Assembly (NCBI RefSeq): GCF_011421635.1
Contig: NZ_WTLI01000017.1
Location: 1 to 64,000 of the forward strand
Origin: Paenibacillus turpanensis
GTDB taxonomy: Bacteria; Bacillota; Bacilli; Paenibacillales; YIM-B00363
DNA: 64,000 bases
Direction of reading: 5' to 3'
Positions 23,201 through 30,924 of this stretch are shown here, one piece after another. The notes under the pieces were generated by a model, which saw nothing but the letters and a program-made list of their open reading frames with translations, searched no databases and was not told the DNA's origin. The position numbers and the translations under genes are program-made. The number at the start of each line of letters is the position of its first letter. The first letter of the stretch is position 1.

Positions 23201-23487
23201 TAGGCGGATACGAGGACGGCACGCTGCGTCCGAACGATTATGTAACGCGGGCCGAGATGATTACGCTGGCCGCTAAAGCTGCGGGGCTTGAACCGGCTGC
23301 AGCGGAAACGGAGGATGAAACATTCTCCGATATCGGTGTGATTCCGCAGTGGGCCGCAGGCTATGCGGAGGCTGCGCGGCAGCAGGGCTTTGTGCAGGGG
23401 CGTGAGCAGGGCGACTTTGCACCGCTGGATCGCACAACACGTGCGGAAGCAGCAGCGCTGCTGCTTCGCATGATTCAATCTCCATAA
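17299..23487 (+). CDS. Giant SLH-anchored surface protein with kelch and Ig-like repeats
   Basis: Secreted wall-attached protein of 2062 residues. A signal peptide ends near QAHA. Residues about 20-330 hold kelch-like blades (NDGRVFVTGG, KDGRVMIVGG, NDGRVLVTGG). About 335-960 hold seven modules of roughly 90 residues, each with a WT...Y core, EYSLSGAT and an ARTVDNAGN motif (OmpL47-like). About 960-1420 hold five bacterial Ig-like modules starting TAPAAP. About 1425-1815 hold four cadherin-like beta-sandwich modules (VTAQDG). An acidic/proline linker follows, then three SLH domains (about 1880-2062). I chose TTG 17299 because AGGGAGG lies 8 bases upstream; an in-frame TTG at 17257 has none. 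The likely role is binding at the cell surface. No catalytic site was seen. Confidence 0.92.
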   Translation: MTAKLCQRLIILTAVMLVCTLAGWNRQAHAAVMMEALPESANMPETLESPYASLYFLGNDILVTGGLKNMYGFASHSYVFHPSTQTWSGGAAALQLGYHRQSMLNDGRVFVTGGQYYDPAPASGISNTYNNRSRIYNPATNSWTDAANIPKAAMFDNSQSTLKDGRVMIVGGSTEMGRYGEIYNNAYIYTPSTDSWQEVAPLPNGVYGAAQSTLNDGRVLVTGGEGGPFNEAYIYDPSKNTWTKTADFRFSELLVRHTQVTLPNGKVLLMSPTHFFLYDPETDTWKKDSAIPVNLKERPSLVPVGDKVYVFGGYENLNYKWSNKVYKLTIDFDDPTAPVIHGANQGWSTSDAAITFTPGTDVGSGVKHVEYMLSGATTKGWTTYQPGETISITNSGQTSVSARTVDNSGNISPLATGTVSIDRTPPTAPVISRSAESWAAKHVTFTISASDPGASGLNYTEFSLSGATTLGWTRYTGTTTISAEGQTTIRARAVDKAGNVSSESTAVISIDKTLPTVPSLTSSTTSWSKENVSVTVAPGTDSGGSGVNRTEYRLIGASTLNWTTYSGPITVSAEGYTTVYARTIDNAGNISTASSIAVMIDKTQPAVPSVIPEVTTWTSAPNVNVTLDTGPDSGSGMNRLEYSLSGATTKGWTVYSVPFPVSAEGQTTVNARVIDNAGNVSAVSSGTVKIDRTAPAAPGMSPSGGEWTSSNITVTLSPGGDAASGASRVEYSMSGATTEDWKTYTGPISITAEGNTTLSARTVDHAGNVSASADANYLIDKTLPSMPTIGAGTTDWTSASSVPFTITPGNDSGSGINRTEYSLSGASTAGWTARLTGEVTVEGVTTISARTIDHAGNSSLVRTAVISIDRTAPAQPMITPETTGTTSAAAVSVSIDGGSDGGSGFKQIEYSLSGASTLGWTPYSAPISITSEGLTTVNARAVDLVGNVSSVSMAVVQIDRTAPAVPVIVTPVQGGTTGNNKPAIQGTAEAGSSVTLRLDGNLLSPLAAGGGQWSYTPSSALADGVHTVTAFAKDTAGNESPVTASVSFTVDTTAPAAPAIHSPANGAVLNKAKPVLTGQAEALSVVKLYIDASLMGTAAADGSGAWSFVLTTPLADGAHTLKAEAEDAAGNVGPLSSEVTWKQDTVAPGAPLVLTPQSGSFTYETRPVISGTAEAGAAVSIRLDGNDLAVVTADGSGNWLYTPAAALADGVYNIEADAKDAAGNVSPASGAVRFTVDTAAPAAPTITSPAKAAQLNLDQPTIHGLAEAGAAVRITLDGAEAAGTVMADDSGSWSFTPSSALTDGLHTVKAAAVDAAGNVGPASEGVAFTVDTTAPAAPVVVSPAKDTATAMAELSISGTSEASVTVSVYLDGTLANKVQANGSGAWSFTPTGVLNVGPHTVQVQAVDAAGNASELTDEHSFRIVSDNAGLGMLKLSGIELNETVTSSTYSYTAKVPYSLSSTVITAAALDPNASVRILQDGQGVTGPVGLLVGKQTFTVEVTAQDGKTVGRYTVMVERSPSSVVSLSELTVSPAALLPAFDEGITEYTATVANSVYRATISARATSAEARIEINGTPFAGPEGALPVDLSVGSNPITILVTAQDGVSTQKYEVDLNRAPSSNVLLNGLDLSAGAVEPAFDSGIVRYKTKVNYGTASTTVTASVYDPNATLAVNGVPLLNGQPSQPIALEVGVNPISVTVTAQDRVTTQSYVVEVTRKPIPDVTLTGLELTDGRLAPAFTSGVTSYTAWVSYETEQTTVTAAVYDPAEVRLSINGKAAVSDQAVEPIPLQVGANTINLTVTALDGTAEKTYTVVVNRMDDSDDDSSDSPIEVPLPEEAAQPEPVRPEAPKPEPAKQPKGELGFRGCEQDSGTQDSAASSGAFADMQGHWAEDVVVEAKECGIVSGYVDGTFQPDEAITRVQFIVMLMNAAKSGADNGSPASAAPTFTDAESIPDWAMDKVAAAKALGIVGGYEDGTLRPNDYVTRAEMITLAAKAAGLEPAAAETEDETFSDIGVIPQWAAGYAEAARQQGFVQGREQGDFAPLDRTTRAEAAALLLRMIQSP

Positions 23488-23554
23488 GGTAAGAGGGAAC
23501 GAGGCAGACGAATTTATACCCCTCATAGAGGGAAAGAATCCAGTCCTCCTGAAT

Positions 23555-23599
23555 AAAAAAATGGACCATCACGAACTCACGTGATCGGTCCATTTTTTT
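23555..23599. terminator. Bidirectional terminator between convergent genes
   Basis: AAAAAAATGGACC-ATCACG pairs with CGTGAT-C-GGTCCATTTTTTT around a 6-base loop, with T-runs on both strands. It separates the surface-protein gene (+) from the SNF2 helicase (-). Confidence 0.9.
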
Positions 23600-23610
23600 A
23601 TCCTTGAACG

Positions 23611-26600
23611 TTACCCGAGCATTAACAACTCTCGAACCTCCTGCTCGGACAAGGAGGATAGCGTCTCCTGCCCCGGCTGTATAACCTCTTCAATCAGATG
23701 CTTCTTGCGCTGCTGCAGCGCGTACATCTTGTCTTCGACAGTTCCTTCGGCGACGAGGCGAATAACGTGCACGACCTTTTTCTGCCCCATACGGTGGGCA
23801 CGGTCGGCGGCCTGCTGCTCCACGGCAGGGTTCCACCATAAGTCGTACAAAATGACCGTATCGGCGCCGGTCAGGTTGAGCCCCGTCCCGCCCGCCTTTA
23901 GCGAGATGAGGAACAGGTCGCGCTGCCCCTCATTAAACTTGGCGCACAGCTCCACCCGCTCGGCCGCTGGGGTGCTGCCGTCAAGATAAAAGAACGGGAT
24001 GCCCTGCGAGCCAAGCTCGCGTCCGATTAAGCCCAGCATCTCGGTAAACTGCGAGAACACGAGCATGCGTTTTCCCGCGCTGCGGCAGTCGTCAATGAGC
24101 TCCAGCAGCTGCTGAAACTTGCCTGAGCTCCCTCTATAACCTTCGACGAAAAGAGCGGGATGGCAGCAAATTTGGCGCAGCCGGGTTAAACCGGCGAGGA
24201 TGCGGATGCGGTTTTTCTCAAAGCCCTTGTCCTCAATATGCTTTAACGTCTCCTGCTGCAGCTTGACCAAATAAGCGGCGTACAGCTTTTTTTGCTCGGG
24301 CAGCAGCTCGGAGGACTGGAGCGTTTCGATTTTTTCCGGCAGCTCCTGCAGCACGTCGGATTTCACACGGCGCAGCAGGAAGGGGCGGACCCGCCGGGCG
24401 ATCGTCTCGCGAGACATTTCCTGATACGCCCTGCGGCTCGGAAACAGCTCGGGGAACACGGCGTCATAGATCGACCACAGCTCCTCGAGCGAATTTTCCA
24501 ACGGCGTGCCGGTCAGCGCAAACCGATAACGGGCGGCGATCGTTTTTACCGCTTGCGCCGTTTGGGTGGTGTAGTTTTTGAACGCCTGCGCCTCGTCCAA
24601 AAACAGCGTGTGAAACTCGTGTTTCGCGTACAGCTCCATATCCTTCCGCAGCAGCGGGTACGAGGTGATCCACACGTCAGCACCAGCAGCGTCACCGGTA
24701 CCGGCATCAGCCGTCGAGCGGGACATCATTCGCATACGCTCCGCCTTCGAGCCGTCGATAATGACTGCGCGAACCTCCGGTGCAAATTTGGCAAGCTCAT
24801 TGCGCCAGTTATAAATAAGGGACGCGGGAGAAACGATCAGGGCCGGCTGACCCAAGCTGCGGATGTCCTCAAGCACAGAGACGAGGAAGGCAATGCTCTG
24901 CAGCGTCTTGCCAAGCCCCATATCATCGGCCAAAATGCCGCCGAAGCGGTAATGCGCTAACGTTTTCATCCACTGGTAGCCGTACGCCTGGTAATCGCGA
25001 AGCACGGGAGCGAGGCTTTCCGGAACCGGAAAGTTGAGGTGATCCGGGTTGCGCATATGCTCCAGCAGCTGGCGCAGGGAGCGTCCCAGCTTGACCGAAC
25101 GGCCATGGCGGTCCGCCTCGATTCCGTGTACGCCGCGGGCAAGCGGCAGACGCAGCCCCGTACCCTTGAGATCGGCGGAACGAACGCCAACCTCGTTGAG
25201 AAAACGGATCATCTCCTGCAGCTCCTCACGCTCGAGCGGCATAAGCGCTCCGCTGGGCAGCCGGTAATACTTCCGCTTCTCCTCGAGCGCCTTTAATACT
25301 TGCCGGATATCCTTCTCGGAGATGCCCTCCATTTCAAAACGAAACTCCAGCCAATCCGTCCGTTCATCGACATCGACCTTGACGACCGGGGAAACCGGAC
25401 CGCTGAACAGCCGCGCCTTCACCGCGCTGGTGGCATGGATGTCAAGCAGCTTCTCCAGCTCCGGGACGACGTATGATAAAAATTCGAATTCTTCTTCCTC
25501 GCTTACAAGGGTATATCCGGCTTCATTTTGAATAAATCCGCTCCCGGCCATAAGCTGCAAAATGCGCGCTTCCCGTTCGCCGTCACGGATCAAAATCCGG
25601 TCCGAAGCGGTTCGGCCGGAAATTCCCGCCGCTTCCTCCAGCGGATTGATCACGATGCTGCCGTAGTGGAACTCGAGCCCCGCCAGCAGCCGATCTTTGA
25701 CGCGGTCGAGATACAGCTTGGCTTGCAGCTGCAGCTGCGTGATCCGCTCGGAAATCGTACCCGCGATTTGCACAGCGCCGAGCTGCATTAAGCCGGGGAC
25801 GACCTTTTCGACGTAGGGCTCGATTTGCTCGGGCGGAATCAGCAGGTGCCGGCTGCGGGACGAATGAAGCAGGCGCTGGATCTCGCCAAGCCTGCGGCAG
25901 TGCTCATCGCCAAGGCGCAGCACCTTTCCTTCATGGAGCACGACGCCGTAAAGCTCCAGTATGGTGATGTTCTCAAGGCCGTCCACCTCCAAGCGGTACG
26001 AGCCGCCGGGCGCTTCATCGACGGTGAACTGAAGCGGTACTGCTTCCTCGGAAAGCTGCAGCCCATGGTACGAATGGCCGTGCTGCTCGAGCGTCACCGA
26101 CGGCGCCTCCAGAAGCAGCGGCAGCAGCCGCTCCCAAAAAATCGGCGGGACCAGCAATGTCCTGCTGTTGGCGCTGCTCCTTGAAAAAGAGCCGAGCATA
26201 TACGATGCATTCGCCGTTTCCTTATATAAGGCTTCGTTGCGCTGAATGTGGATGAGAAGCTGAAGCACGGCGTCCGTTTTGGCATCGAAGCTGTGCAGCT
26301 GCGGGTCGTACGTAAACTGCTTGGAAAACACCTGGGGCTCCTTGCGATCCATCCGCTCCAGAAACTCTTTTACATTTTGCACAATATAGAGACGTTTGGG
26401 GCCGAGCTTTAAAGCGATGCCGAGCATATGCTTCTGAACTCCGTAAGGGACCGTTTGCAGGATGATTTCCGTTTCCAGCACGGTTCTCGTATCGTACACC
26501 GACCGGTTCCCGGTTGGGCGCGCAGGCTTGTCCGCAAACAAACCGAGCACGCTGCTCGCCATTTGCCGCTCTTTATAGGATAATCCGCCGTGATTGGCGG

Positions 26601-26988
26601 GCGCGTTCTGCCTCAGAGGATCATCGGATACGACCTTTTCTGAAAAAGCATCGGCGCTTGCGTCGGCATGGGTCGTATTCCAATCCTCTTGTTCCAGCTC
26701 CCGTTCACGAATCTCGAGCAGCACGGCAGCAATATGCTTGCAGGGATCCTCGTACTGTTCATAAGCCGGACAGCTGCATTCTGCGTACAATTCTCCATTA
26801 CGCTGCGGATGAACGCTTACGAAATAGCTTCGTTTCCCTTGAACCTCAGCCTCGTAAACCGCAGACTTTTCGTTGAACTCAAGGAAGGTGACTCGCTTCT
26901 GCTGAAAATAAACCTCCCCTTTTTCAAACGAAAACAAGCCGCAAAACCTTCTTATTTTTTCTTCACTCCATGGGAAGCTGTTCGCCAT
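23611..26988 (-). CDS. SNF2-family DNA translocase/helicase with SWIM zinc finger
   Basis: Predicted ATP-driven double-strand DNA translocase of 1125 residues. An N-terminal SWIM zinc finger has Cys71, Cys73, Cys83 and His85. A bacterial SNF2-associated region follows (about 150-600). The SNF2 motor is C-terminal: motif I DDMGLGKT near 690, motif II DEAQ (LFLDEAQAFKN), motif III LTGTPLEN, and a helicase C domain with GGTGLNLTGAD and motif VI AADRAHRMGQ. This layout is common in Bacillus and Paenibacillus (YwqA-like). The role is probably DNA repair or chromatin-like remodelling, but no partner gene is nearby. It appears monocistronic, ending at the shared terminator. Confidence 0.93.
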   Translation of the reverse strand: MANSFPWSEEKIRRFCGLFSFEKGEVYFQQKRVTFLEFNEKSAVYEAEVQGKRSYFVSVHPQRNGELYAECSCPAYEQYEDPCKHIAAVLLEIRERELEQEDWNTTHADASADAFSEKVVSDDPLRQNAPANHGGLSYKERQMASSVLGLFADKPARPTGNRSVYDTRTVLETEIILQTVPYGVQKHMLGIALKLGPKRLYIVQNVKEFLERMDRKEPQVFSKQFTYDPQLHSFDAKTDAVLQLLIHIQRNEALYKETANASYMLGSFSRSSANSRTLLVPPIFWERLLPLLLEAPSVTLEQHGHSYHGLQLSEEAVPLQFTVDEAPGGSYRLEVDGLENITILELYGVVLHEGKVLRLGDEHCRRLGEIQRLLHSSRSRHLLIPPEQIEPYVEKVVPGLMQLGAVQIAGTISERITQLQLQAKLYLDRVKDRLLAGLEFHYGSIVINPLEEAAGISGRTASDRILIRDGEREARILQLMAGSGFIQNEAGYTLVSEEEEFEFLSYVVPELEKLLDIHATSAVKARLFSGPVSPVVKVDVDERTDWLEFRFEMEGISEKDIRQVLKALEEKRKYYRLPSGALMPLEREELQEMIRFLNEVGVRSADLKGTGLRLPLARGVHGIEADRHGRSVKLGRSLRQLLEHMRNPDHLNFPVPESLAPVLRDYQAYGYQWMKTLAHYRFGGILADDMGLGKTLQSIAFLVSVLEDIRSLGQPALIVSPASLIYNWRNELAKFAPEVRAVIIDGSKAERMRMMSRSTADAGTGDAAGADVWITSYPLLRKDMELYAKHEFHTLFLDEAQAFKNYTTQTAQAVKTIAARYRFALTGTPLENSLEELWSIYDAVFPELFPSRRAYQEMSRETIARRVRPFLLRRVKSDVLQELPEKIETLQSSELLPEQKKLYAAYLVKLQQETLKHIEDKGFEKNRIRILAGLTRLRQICCHPALFVEGYRGSSGKFQQLLELIDDCRSAGKRMLVFSQFTEMLGLIGRELGSQGIPFFYLDGSTPAAERVELCAKFNEGQRDLFLISLKAGGTGLNLTGADTVILYDLWWNPAVEQQAADRAHRMGQKKVVHVIRLVAEGTVEDKMYALQQRKKHLIEEVIQPGQETLSSLSEQEVRELLMLG

Positions 26989-27092
26989 CGATTAGAACCT
27001 GCCTTTTTTCCTGTAAAAATGGGATCGTCCGAGTTGTTCGTTTCTTCTATGATACCAGAAAAATAGGAGGGGAGACGGGAGGAGAACGTAAC

Positions 27093-27129
27093 AAAAAAAG
27101 GCAGCCAGTTGTTGCCGGCGTACCTTTTT
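27093..27129 (-). terminator. Terminator after the lipase gene
   Basis: On the minus strand a stem (AAAGG outer, GCC/GGC inner) is followed by TTTTTTT. It lies just past the lipase stop. Confidence 0.55.
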
Positions 27130-27152
27130 CACGTTTATGCAAGGGGAAAGCT

Positions 27153-27773
27153 CTATTGGTTTAGTTCTGTAAGGATCAGTTCATTGACTCGGGAGCTGAA
27201 AATAAGGCCGATATGCGATACACCGGAAATCTGGATGTTATTTGCGCCGATCAATCGCGAAAGGCTGTTGGTCACGATCGTATCACTTGTCGAATAAATG
27301 GACGTCACGTCTACTCCATCCGGAGCAACGCTCGTTGTAAGGCGATTTGCGCCTCCAAGAGTAATCAGCTTGTCTACTTTGGAAGCTCCGCCCCGGTTTA
27401 GGATGTAATACAAGCTGTTTGCTCCGCCCATGCTGTGTGCGATAATGTTTACTTCACTGTGGCCAGTCTTGGCCAGGACTTCGTCGACGAAACGGTCGAT
27501 TGCAGCGGAATTTAACCATTGGTTCCCCTGCTTGCTAGGGAGATCAATGGCGTACAGTTCATTGCTTGTCCAGCCTTGTCTTTGCAAGAATGCTTTAATA
27601 TAGGCAAAATTGCTGTCCGAGCCGCCAAGTCCATGAACGAAAATGACGGGCGTACGGGTTGTCGCGGCAGCAGAAGCTTCATCGGCTGCGACCTTCGGAA
27701 GAGGGGAAATAACAAAAACCGATAAGAACATCAAGCATGCCAACAAGGTACTAACCAATTTACTTTTTCTCAT
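27153..27773 (-). CDS. Secreted lipase, family I.4 (B. subtilis LipA-like)
   Basis: Small alpha/beta-hydrolase that hydrolyses acylglycerols outside the cell. The start at 27773 gives MRKSKLVSTLLACLMF, a signal peptide cut near Ala30, with GGAG 9 bases upstream; two earlier ATGs (27788, 27782) lack good ribosome sites. The oxyanion region is FVHGLGGSD (45-53). The nucleophile Ser114 is in AHSMGG, with Ala in place of the first Gly of GxSxG, which is diagnostic of Bacillus I.4 lipases. The catalytic Asp is probably in YSTSDTIV and the His in GVSHIGLI. The 206-residue precursor matches LipA/LipB size. Confidence 0.9.
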   Translation of the reverse strand: MRKSKLVSTLLACLMFLSVFVISPLPKVAADEASAAATTRTPVIFVHGLGGSDSNFAYIKAFLQRQGWTSNELYAIDLPSKQGNQWLNSAAIDRFVDEVLAKTGHSEVNIIAHSMGGANSLYYILNRGGASKVDKLITLGGANRLTTSVAPDGVDVTSIYSTSDTIVTNSLSRLIGANNIQISGVSHIGLIFSSRVNELILTELNQ

Positions 27774-28087
27774 CTTCCTCATCTCCATAAATTGTATTTT
27801 AAGCCTATTACATTATAATTTTATGGTAAATGATAGAAAAGAAACGAAAGTATTGCTTTACTGTAACTTATGTCGCTATTTTAACGTGTTGGATGAGACG
27901 GTTTTGCATGAGTATTTCGCTCTATGCTGGTAGGAAACATGGATGATCTGGCAGGTGATAGAGTTGCAGAACCTTAGAACCATTGCAGAAGGACCGTCCA
28001 ATGCGGGTCGTATGTTTCAAAAGAAGACATAGATGCATTTCTATATCTTCTATTTTTTAAAAAATCGAAATGAAAGGAACTCTTGGA
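27774..28087. other. Intergenic region with terminator-like hairpin
   Basis: This holds the upstream region of the lipase (minus strand) and the leader of the AT-rich gene at 28088. An imperfect stem AGAAGA-ATAG/CTAT-TCTTCT at about 28022-28051 is followed by a run of T (28052-28058) on the plus strand. It lies directly in front of the ribosome site of the next gene, so it could act as an attenuator or end an unseen upstream transcript. No coding signal was seen. Confidence 0.4.
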
Positions 28088-28882
28088 ATGAATAATTTGA
28101 TTAAATTCCCCTACGAAAATGTAAAGATTGTCAGAAGCATCGAATTTAAAAATAAAAACCAAGGAATTAAAAAAAACCAGGTATCTCGAACTTTTGATAT
28201 AAGCTATAATCGCAATTCATTTGTTGGATTCATTGAACCAGTTGACATACCTACGACAAATTTGTGTTTACGTAACTATTTATTTCTAAGTGGCACCCAA
28301 ATTTCACCGGATCAACTAGGTGAGCTTTATTTTAGTGAGTATAGAGTGAACTACAAGGGTTTTATAATAGAGGAGTTAATCATTCAAGAGGGTAATGAAT
28401 TGCGAAGTAATACGTATCTTGAAGTGTCACAAAATAATTTAAACTTAAAAAATTTATCGCTGGTCCAACTACCAACTGAATTAAAAGAAAAAATTAATGC
28501 TCAATTCATTGATACAGCTAGCGATCATTATCAAGAATATTGCAAAGGTAAGGAAGGATATTTTCTATGGTCATGTTTAGATGAGAACACAAATCATTTA
28601 TATTTAACCATTACTGAGTTTGAAAACAAGACCCGTCCAGCTTTTGGAGATGATGAAGTATTTGTTTTTTGGGATATCTATCATCTGGGGTCGAAATTAA
28701 GGGATTTCGGGAGAAATCAGATTATCCGTATCAAACTCGATTTTTTATTAGACAATGTAAATAGCTTTCCTAATGGTTTGTATATCTATCATGAAAAAGA
28801 AAGATGGTTTGCAGCGCTTACCCACGAGGAAATAGATTCAGGTGGCCGCAATGTTATCTTTACTATGGCTTCATATCAATAG
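28088..28882 (+). CDS. Hypothetical protein, AT-rich, no known family
   Basis: The ATG at 28088 is preceded by AAAGGAAC, and the product is 264 residues. I do not recognise it. It is soluble-looking (no signal peptide or membrane span), rich in Asn, Lys, Glu and aromatic residues, and starts NNLIKFPYENVKIVRSIE. Base composition is clearly more AT-rich than the flanking lipase and dioxygenase genes, which points to acquisition. It stands alone, with a terminator-like hairpin before it and a terminator after it. This layout is seen for orphan immunity or cargo genes, but nothing in the sequence demonstrates such a role. Confidence 0.75.
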   Translation: MNNLIKFPYENVKIVRSIEFKNKNQGIKKNQVSRTFDISYNRNSFVGFIEPVDIPTTNLCLRNYLFLSGTQISPDQLGELYFSEYRVNYKGFIIEELIIQEGNELRSNTYLEVSQNNLNLKNLSLVQLPTELKEKINAQFIDTASDHYQEYCKGKEGYFLWSCLDENTNHLYLTITEFENKTRPAFGDDEVFVFWDIYHLGSKLRDFGRNQIIRIKLDFLLDNVNSFPNGLYIYHEKERWFAALTHEEIDSGGRNVIFTMASYQ

Positions 28883-28926
28883 TTAAGGTGGATATGAACT
28901 ACAAGAACAGTGTACCGAGAAATTGG

Positions 28927-28961
28927 CGCCAACCATCGATCCGTGATGATTGGCGTTTTTG
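28927..28961 (+). terminator. Terminator after the AT-rich gene
   Basis: CGCCAA (28927-28932) pairs with TTGGCG (28950-28955), with partial inner pairing CATC/GATG, followed by TTTTT. Confidence 0.75.
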
Positions 28962-29019
28962 TACATCTGTGGAAGAGTTGCATTTTGAGAAGAGGCGGGG
29001 TATATTGTAATGAAGTAAC

Positions 29020-29036
29020 TAACTTAAAGTAAGTTA
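29020..29036. promoter_or_regulatory. Inverted repeat upstream of the dioxygenase gene
   Basis: TAACTTA-AAG-TAAGTTA is a perfect 7-bp inverted repeat with a 3-base centre, about 105 bases before the dioxygenase ATG. It has the size of an operator for a small dimeric winged-helix repressor (HxlR/MarR type). No such regulator gene is in the window. Confidence 0.4.
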
Positions 29037-29140
29037 ATTGCGTGAGATAGTAGTCGGGACATAAATCGAGTTCACAAGATACAAGTAAACTAAAATAGAT
29101 ACAAGTAAAGTTCAAACGAAATTGAAAAGAGGGAAAGCCG

Positions 29141-29938
29141 ATGACGCCATCTTCAAAAATGCCCAGCCTATTTATCGCGCATGGCGCGCCGCTGCTGGCG
29201 ATTCAGCAAAACGAGTACACCGATTTTTTAAACGGGCTGCCGCGGATGCTGCCTTCGCGCCCGAAGGCGATTGTGTTGTTTTCGGCGCATTGGGAGCAGC
29301 CGGTTCAGCAGATCAGCCGGGTGAACGGCACGTATGAGACGATTTACGATTTTGGCGGATTTCCGCCCGAAATGTATGAGATGCAATACCCGGCTGTCGA
29401 TGTGCCGGTAATGGCGGAGCGGATTCACACTTTATTGAAGGAACAGGGAGTAGATGCTGCGTTCGATGAGCAGAGGGGACTTGATCACGGGGCATGGGTC
29501 GTCCTGCGGCTGATGTATCCGGAGGCGGACATTCCGGTGGTGGCGATGTCGGTGAATCCGGGGCTTACGCCTGAGCAGCAGTATGCGGTCGGTCGGGCGC
29601 TGGAGGCGCTGCGGAGCGAAGAGATGCTGATGATCGCGAGCGGCGGTACGGTGCACAACCTGCGGCGGATCAACTGGCAGGGGGGCACGGAGAGCTGGGC
29701 GGTCGAGTTCGACGATTGGCTGGCGAATCGGCTTCAGCAGTGGGATTTGGAGCAGCTGTTCCGGTACGAGGAGCTGGCGCCGCACGCGTCGGATGCGGTT
29801 CCGCCGTATGGCCGGGAGCATTTTATTCCGTTGTTTTACGCGATGGGAGCTGCAGATAGTGCAAGACAAGCGTCGCTGCTGCACCGCAGCTATCAGTACG
29901 GGTCGCTTAGTCACAGTGTATGGCGATTTGGAGTATAA
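29141..29938 (+). CDS. DODA-type extradiol aromatic ring-opening dioxygenase
   Basis: LigB-superfamily metal-dependent dioxygenase (265 residues), related to 4,5-DOPA dioxygenase/YgiD. Likely metal-ligand histidines are His14 in FIAHGAP and His50 in LFSAHWEQP, with further conserved His in LDHGAWVVLR and GTVHNLR. It would cleave catechol-type rings with Fe or Zn; the natural substrate is unknown. GAGGG lies 8-9 bases before the ATG. It is alone, with a palindromic operator-like site upstream, which would fit induction by catechols or quinones. Confidence 0.88.
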   Translation: MTPSSKMPSLFIAHGAPLLAIQQNEYTDFLNGLPRMLPSRPKAIVLFSAHWEQPVQQISRVNGTYETIYDFGGFPPEMYEMQYPAVDVPVMAERIHTLLKEQGVDAAFDEQRGLDHGAWVVLRLMYPEADIPVVAMSVNPGLTPEQQYAVGRALEALRSEEMLMIASGGTVHNLRRINWQGGTESWAVEFDDWLANRLQQWDLEQLFRYEELAPHASDAVPPYGREHFIPLFYAMGAADSARQASLLHRSYQYGSLSHSVWRFGV

Positions 29939-30075
29939 ATGGAGTATAGACTTTGAAGCATAAATATTTATATTCGTTAATAAAGTTCTCTGTAAGACGA
30001 AAACATACTATTTTGCTTGGCCGAATCATACTATAATGAATGTTGCTAAAGTACAAGCATTCGGGAGGCACAAAT

Positions 30076-30840
30076 ATGTACGATATGTTAATGGGCGGCG
30101 TCGCTTCATCGCTGGCAACTGGCCTTGGCGCGCTGCCGGTGTTCTTCTTTAAAACAGTGTCACACCGTTGGAAAGATATTTTATTGGCTTTTACGGCCGG
30201 CGTCATGGTGGCTGCATCCACATACGGATTGATTCCGTCCGCACTAAAGCTTTCAAACATGCTGGTGCTGACGATCGGAGTACTGCTCGGCACACTCGTA
30301 CTCACTCTGCTGGAAAAGATCGTTCCGCACGTCGATCCAGAGCATAACTCGGAGGGGCAGCAACGGCTGCTTGAGCAAAATGGATTTGGCGTTGAATTGG
30401 GCGGCAAGGCGCTGCTTTTTCTCGCCGCGATGACTTTGCATAACATCCCTGAGGGCCTGTCAGTTGGGGTCGGATACTCCAGCAGCGATGAGACGCTGGG
30501 GCCGATTGTGGCGATTTCGATGGGGCTGCAAAATGCGCCGGAGGGCTTTCTGACGGCATTGTTTCTCGTGACGCAGGGCGTAAAGCGCTGGCCGGCATTT
30601 TTATTCGCATTCATTACCGGCGTGCTGGAGCTGCTCAGCTGTATTGTCGGGTATCATCTAACAGCCTTCGTGTCCGGCTTAATTCCGTATGGGCTTGCGT
30701 TTGCCGGGGGCGCGATGCTGTTTATCGTATATAAGGAATTGATTCCGGAAAGCCATGGTCACGGGCACGAAAGACCGGCGACGTTCGGCTTTATTCTCGG
30801 TCTGCTGCTGATGATAGGCTTGTCAGAATGGCTTGGATAA
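30076..30840 (+). CDS. ZIP-family metal transporter
   Basis: Integral membrane protein (254 residues, about eight spans) that imports divalent metal, most likely zinc. The TM4 signature LHNIPEGLSVGVG and the TM5 NAPEG metal-site motif are present. A His-containing tail loop ESHGHGHE lies before the last span and an acidic/His loop (VPHVDPEHN) in the middle. ATG 30076 has GGGAGG 7 bases upstream; an in-frame TTG at 30040 has none. The DUF3048 lipoprotein gene follows 84 bases later, possibly in one transcript. Confidence 0.9.
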   Translation: MYDMLMGGVASSLATGLGALPVFFFKTVSHRWKDILLAFTAGVMVAASTYGLIPSALKLSNMLVLTIGVLLGTLVLTLLEKIVPHVDPEHNSEGQQRLLEQNGFGVELGGKALLFLAAMTLHNIPEGLSVGVGYSSSDETLGPIVAISMGLQNAPEGFLTALFLVTQGVKRWPAFLFAFITGVLELLSCIVGYHLTAFVSGLIPYGLAFAGGAMLFIVYKELIPESHGHGHERPATFGFILGLLLMIGLSEWLG

Positions 30841-30924
30841 ACCTGGGCAAAAAGGGTGGACAAATGGCTCTCCTTCCGTCAAACTTATAGAACACATGAG
30901 ATGATGGAGAGGACGGGGAAGGTC

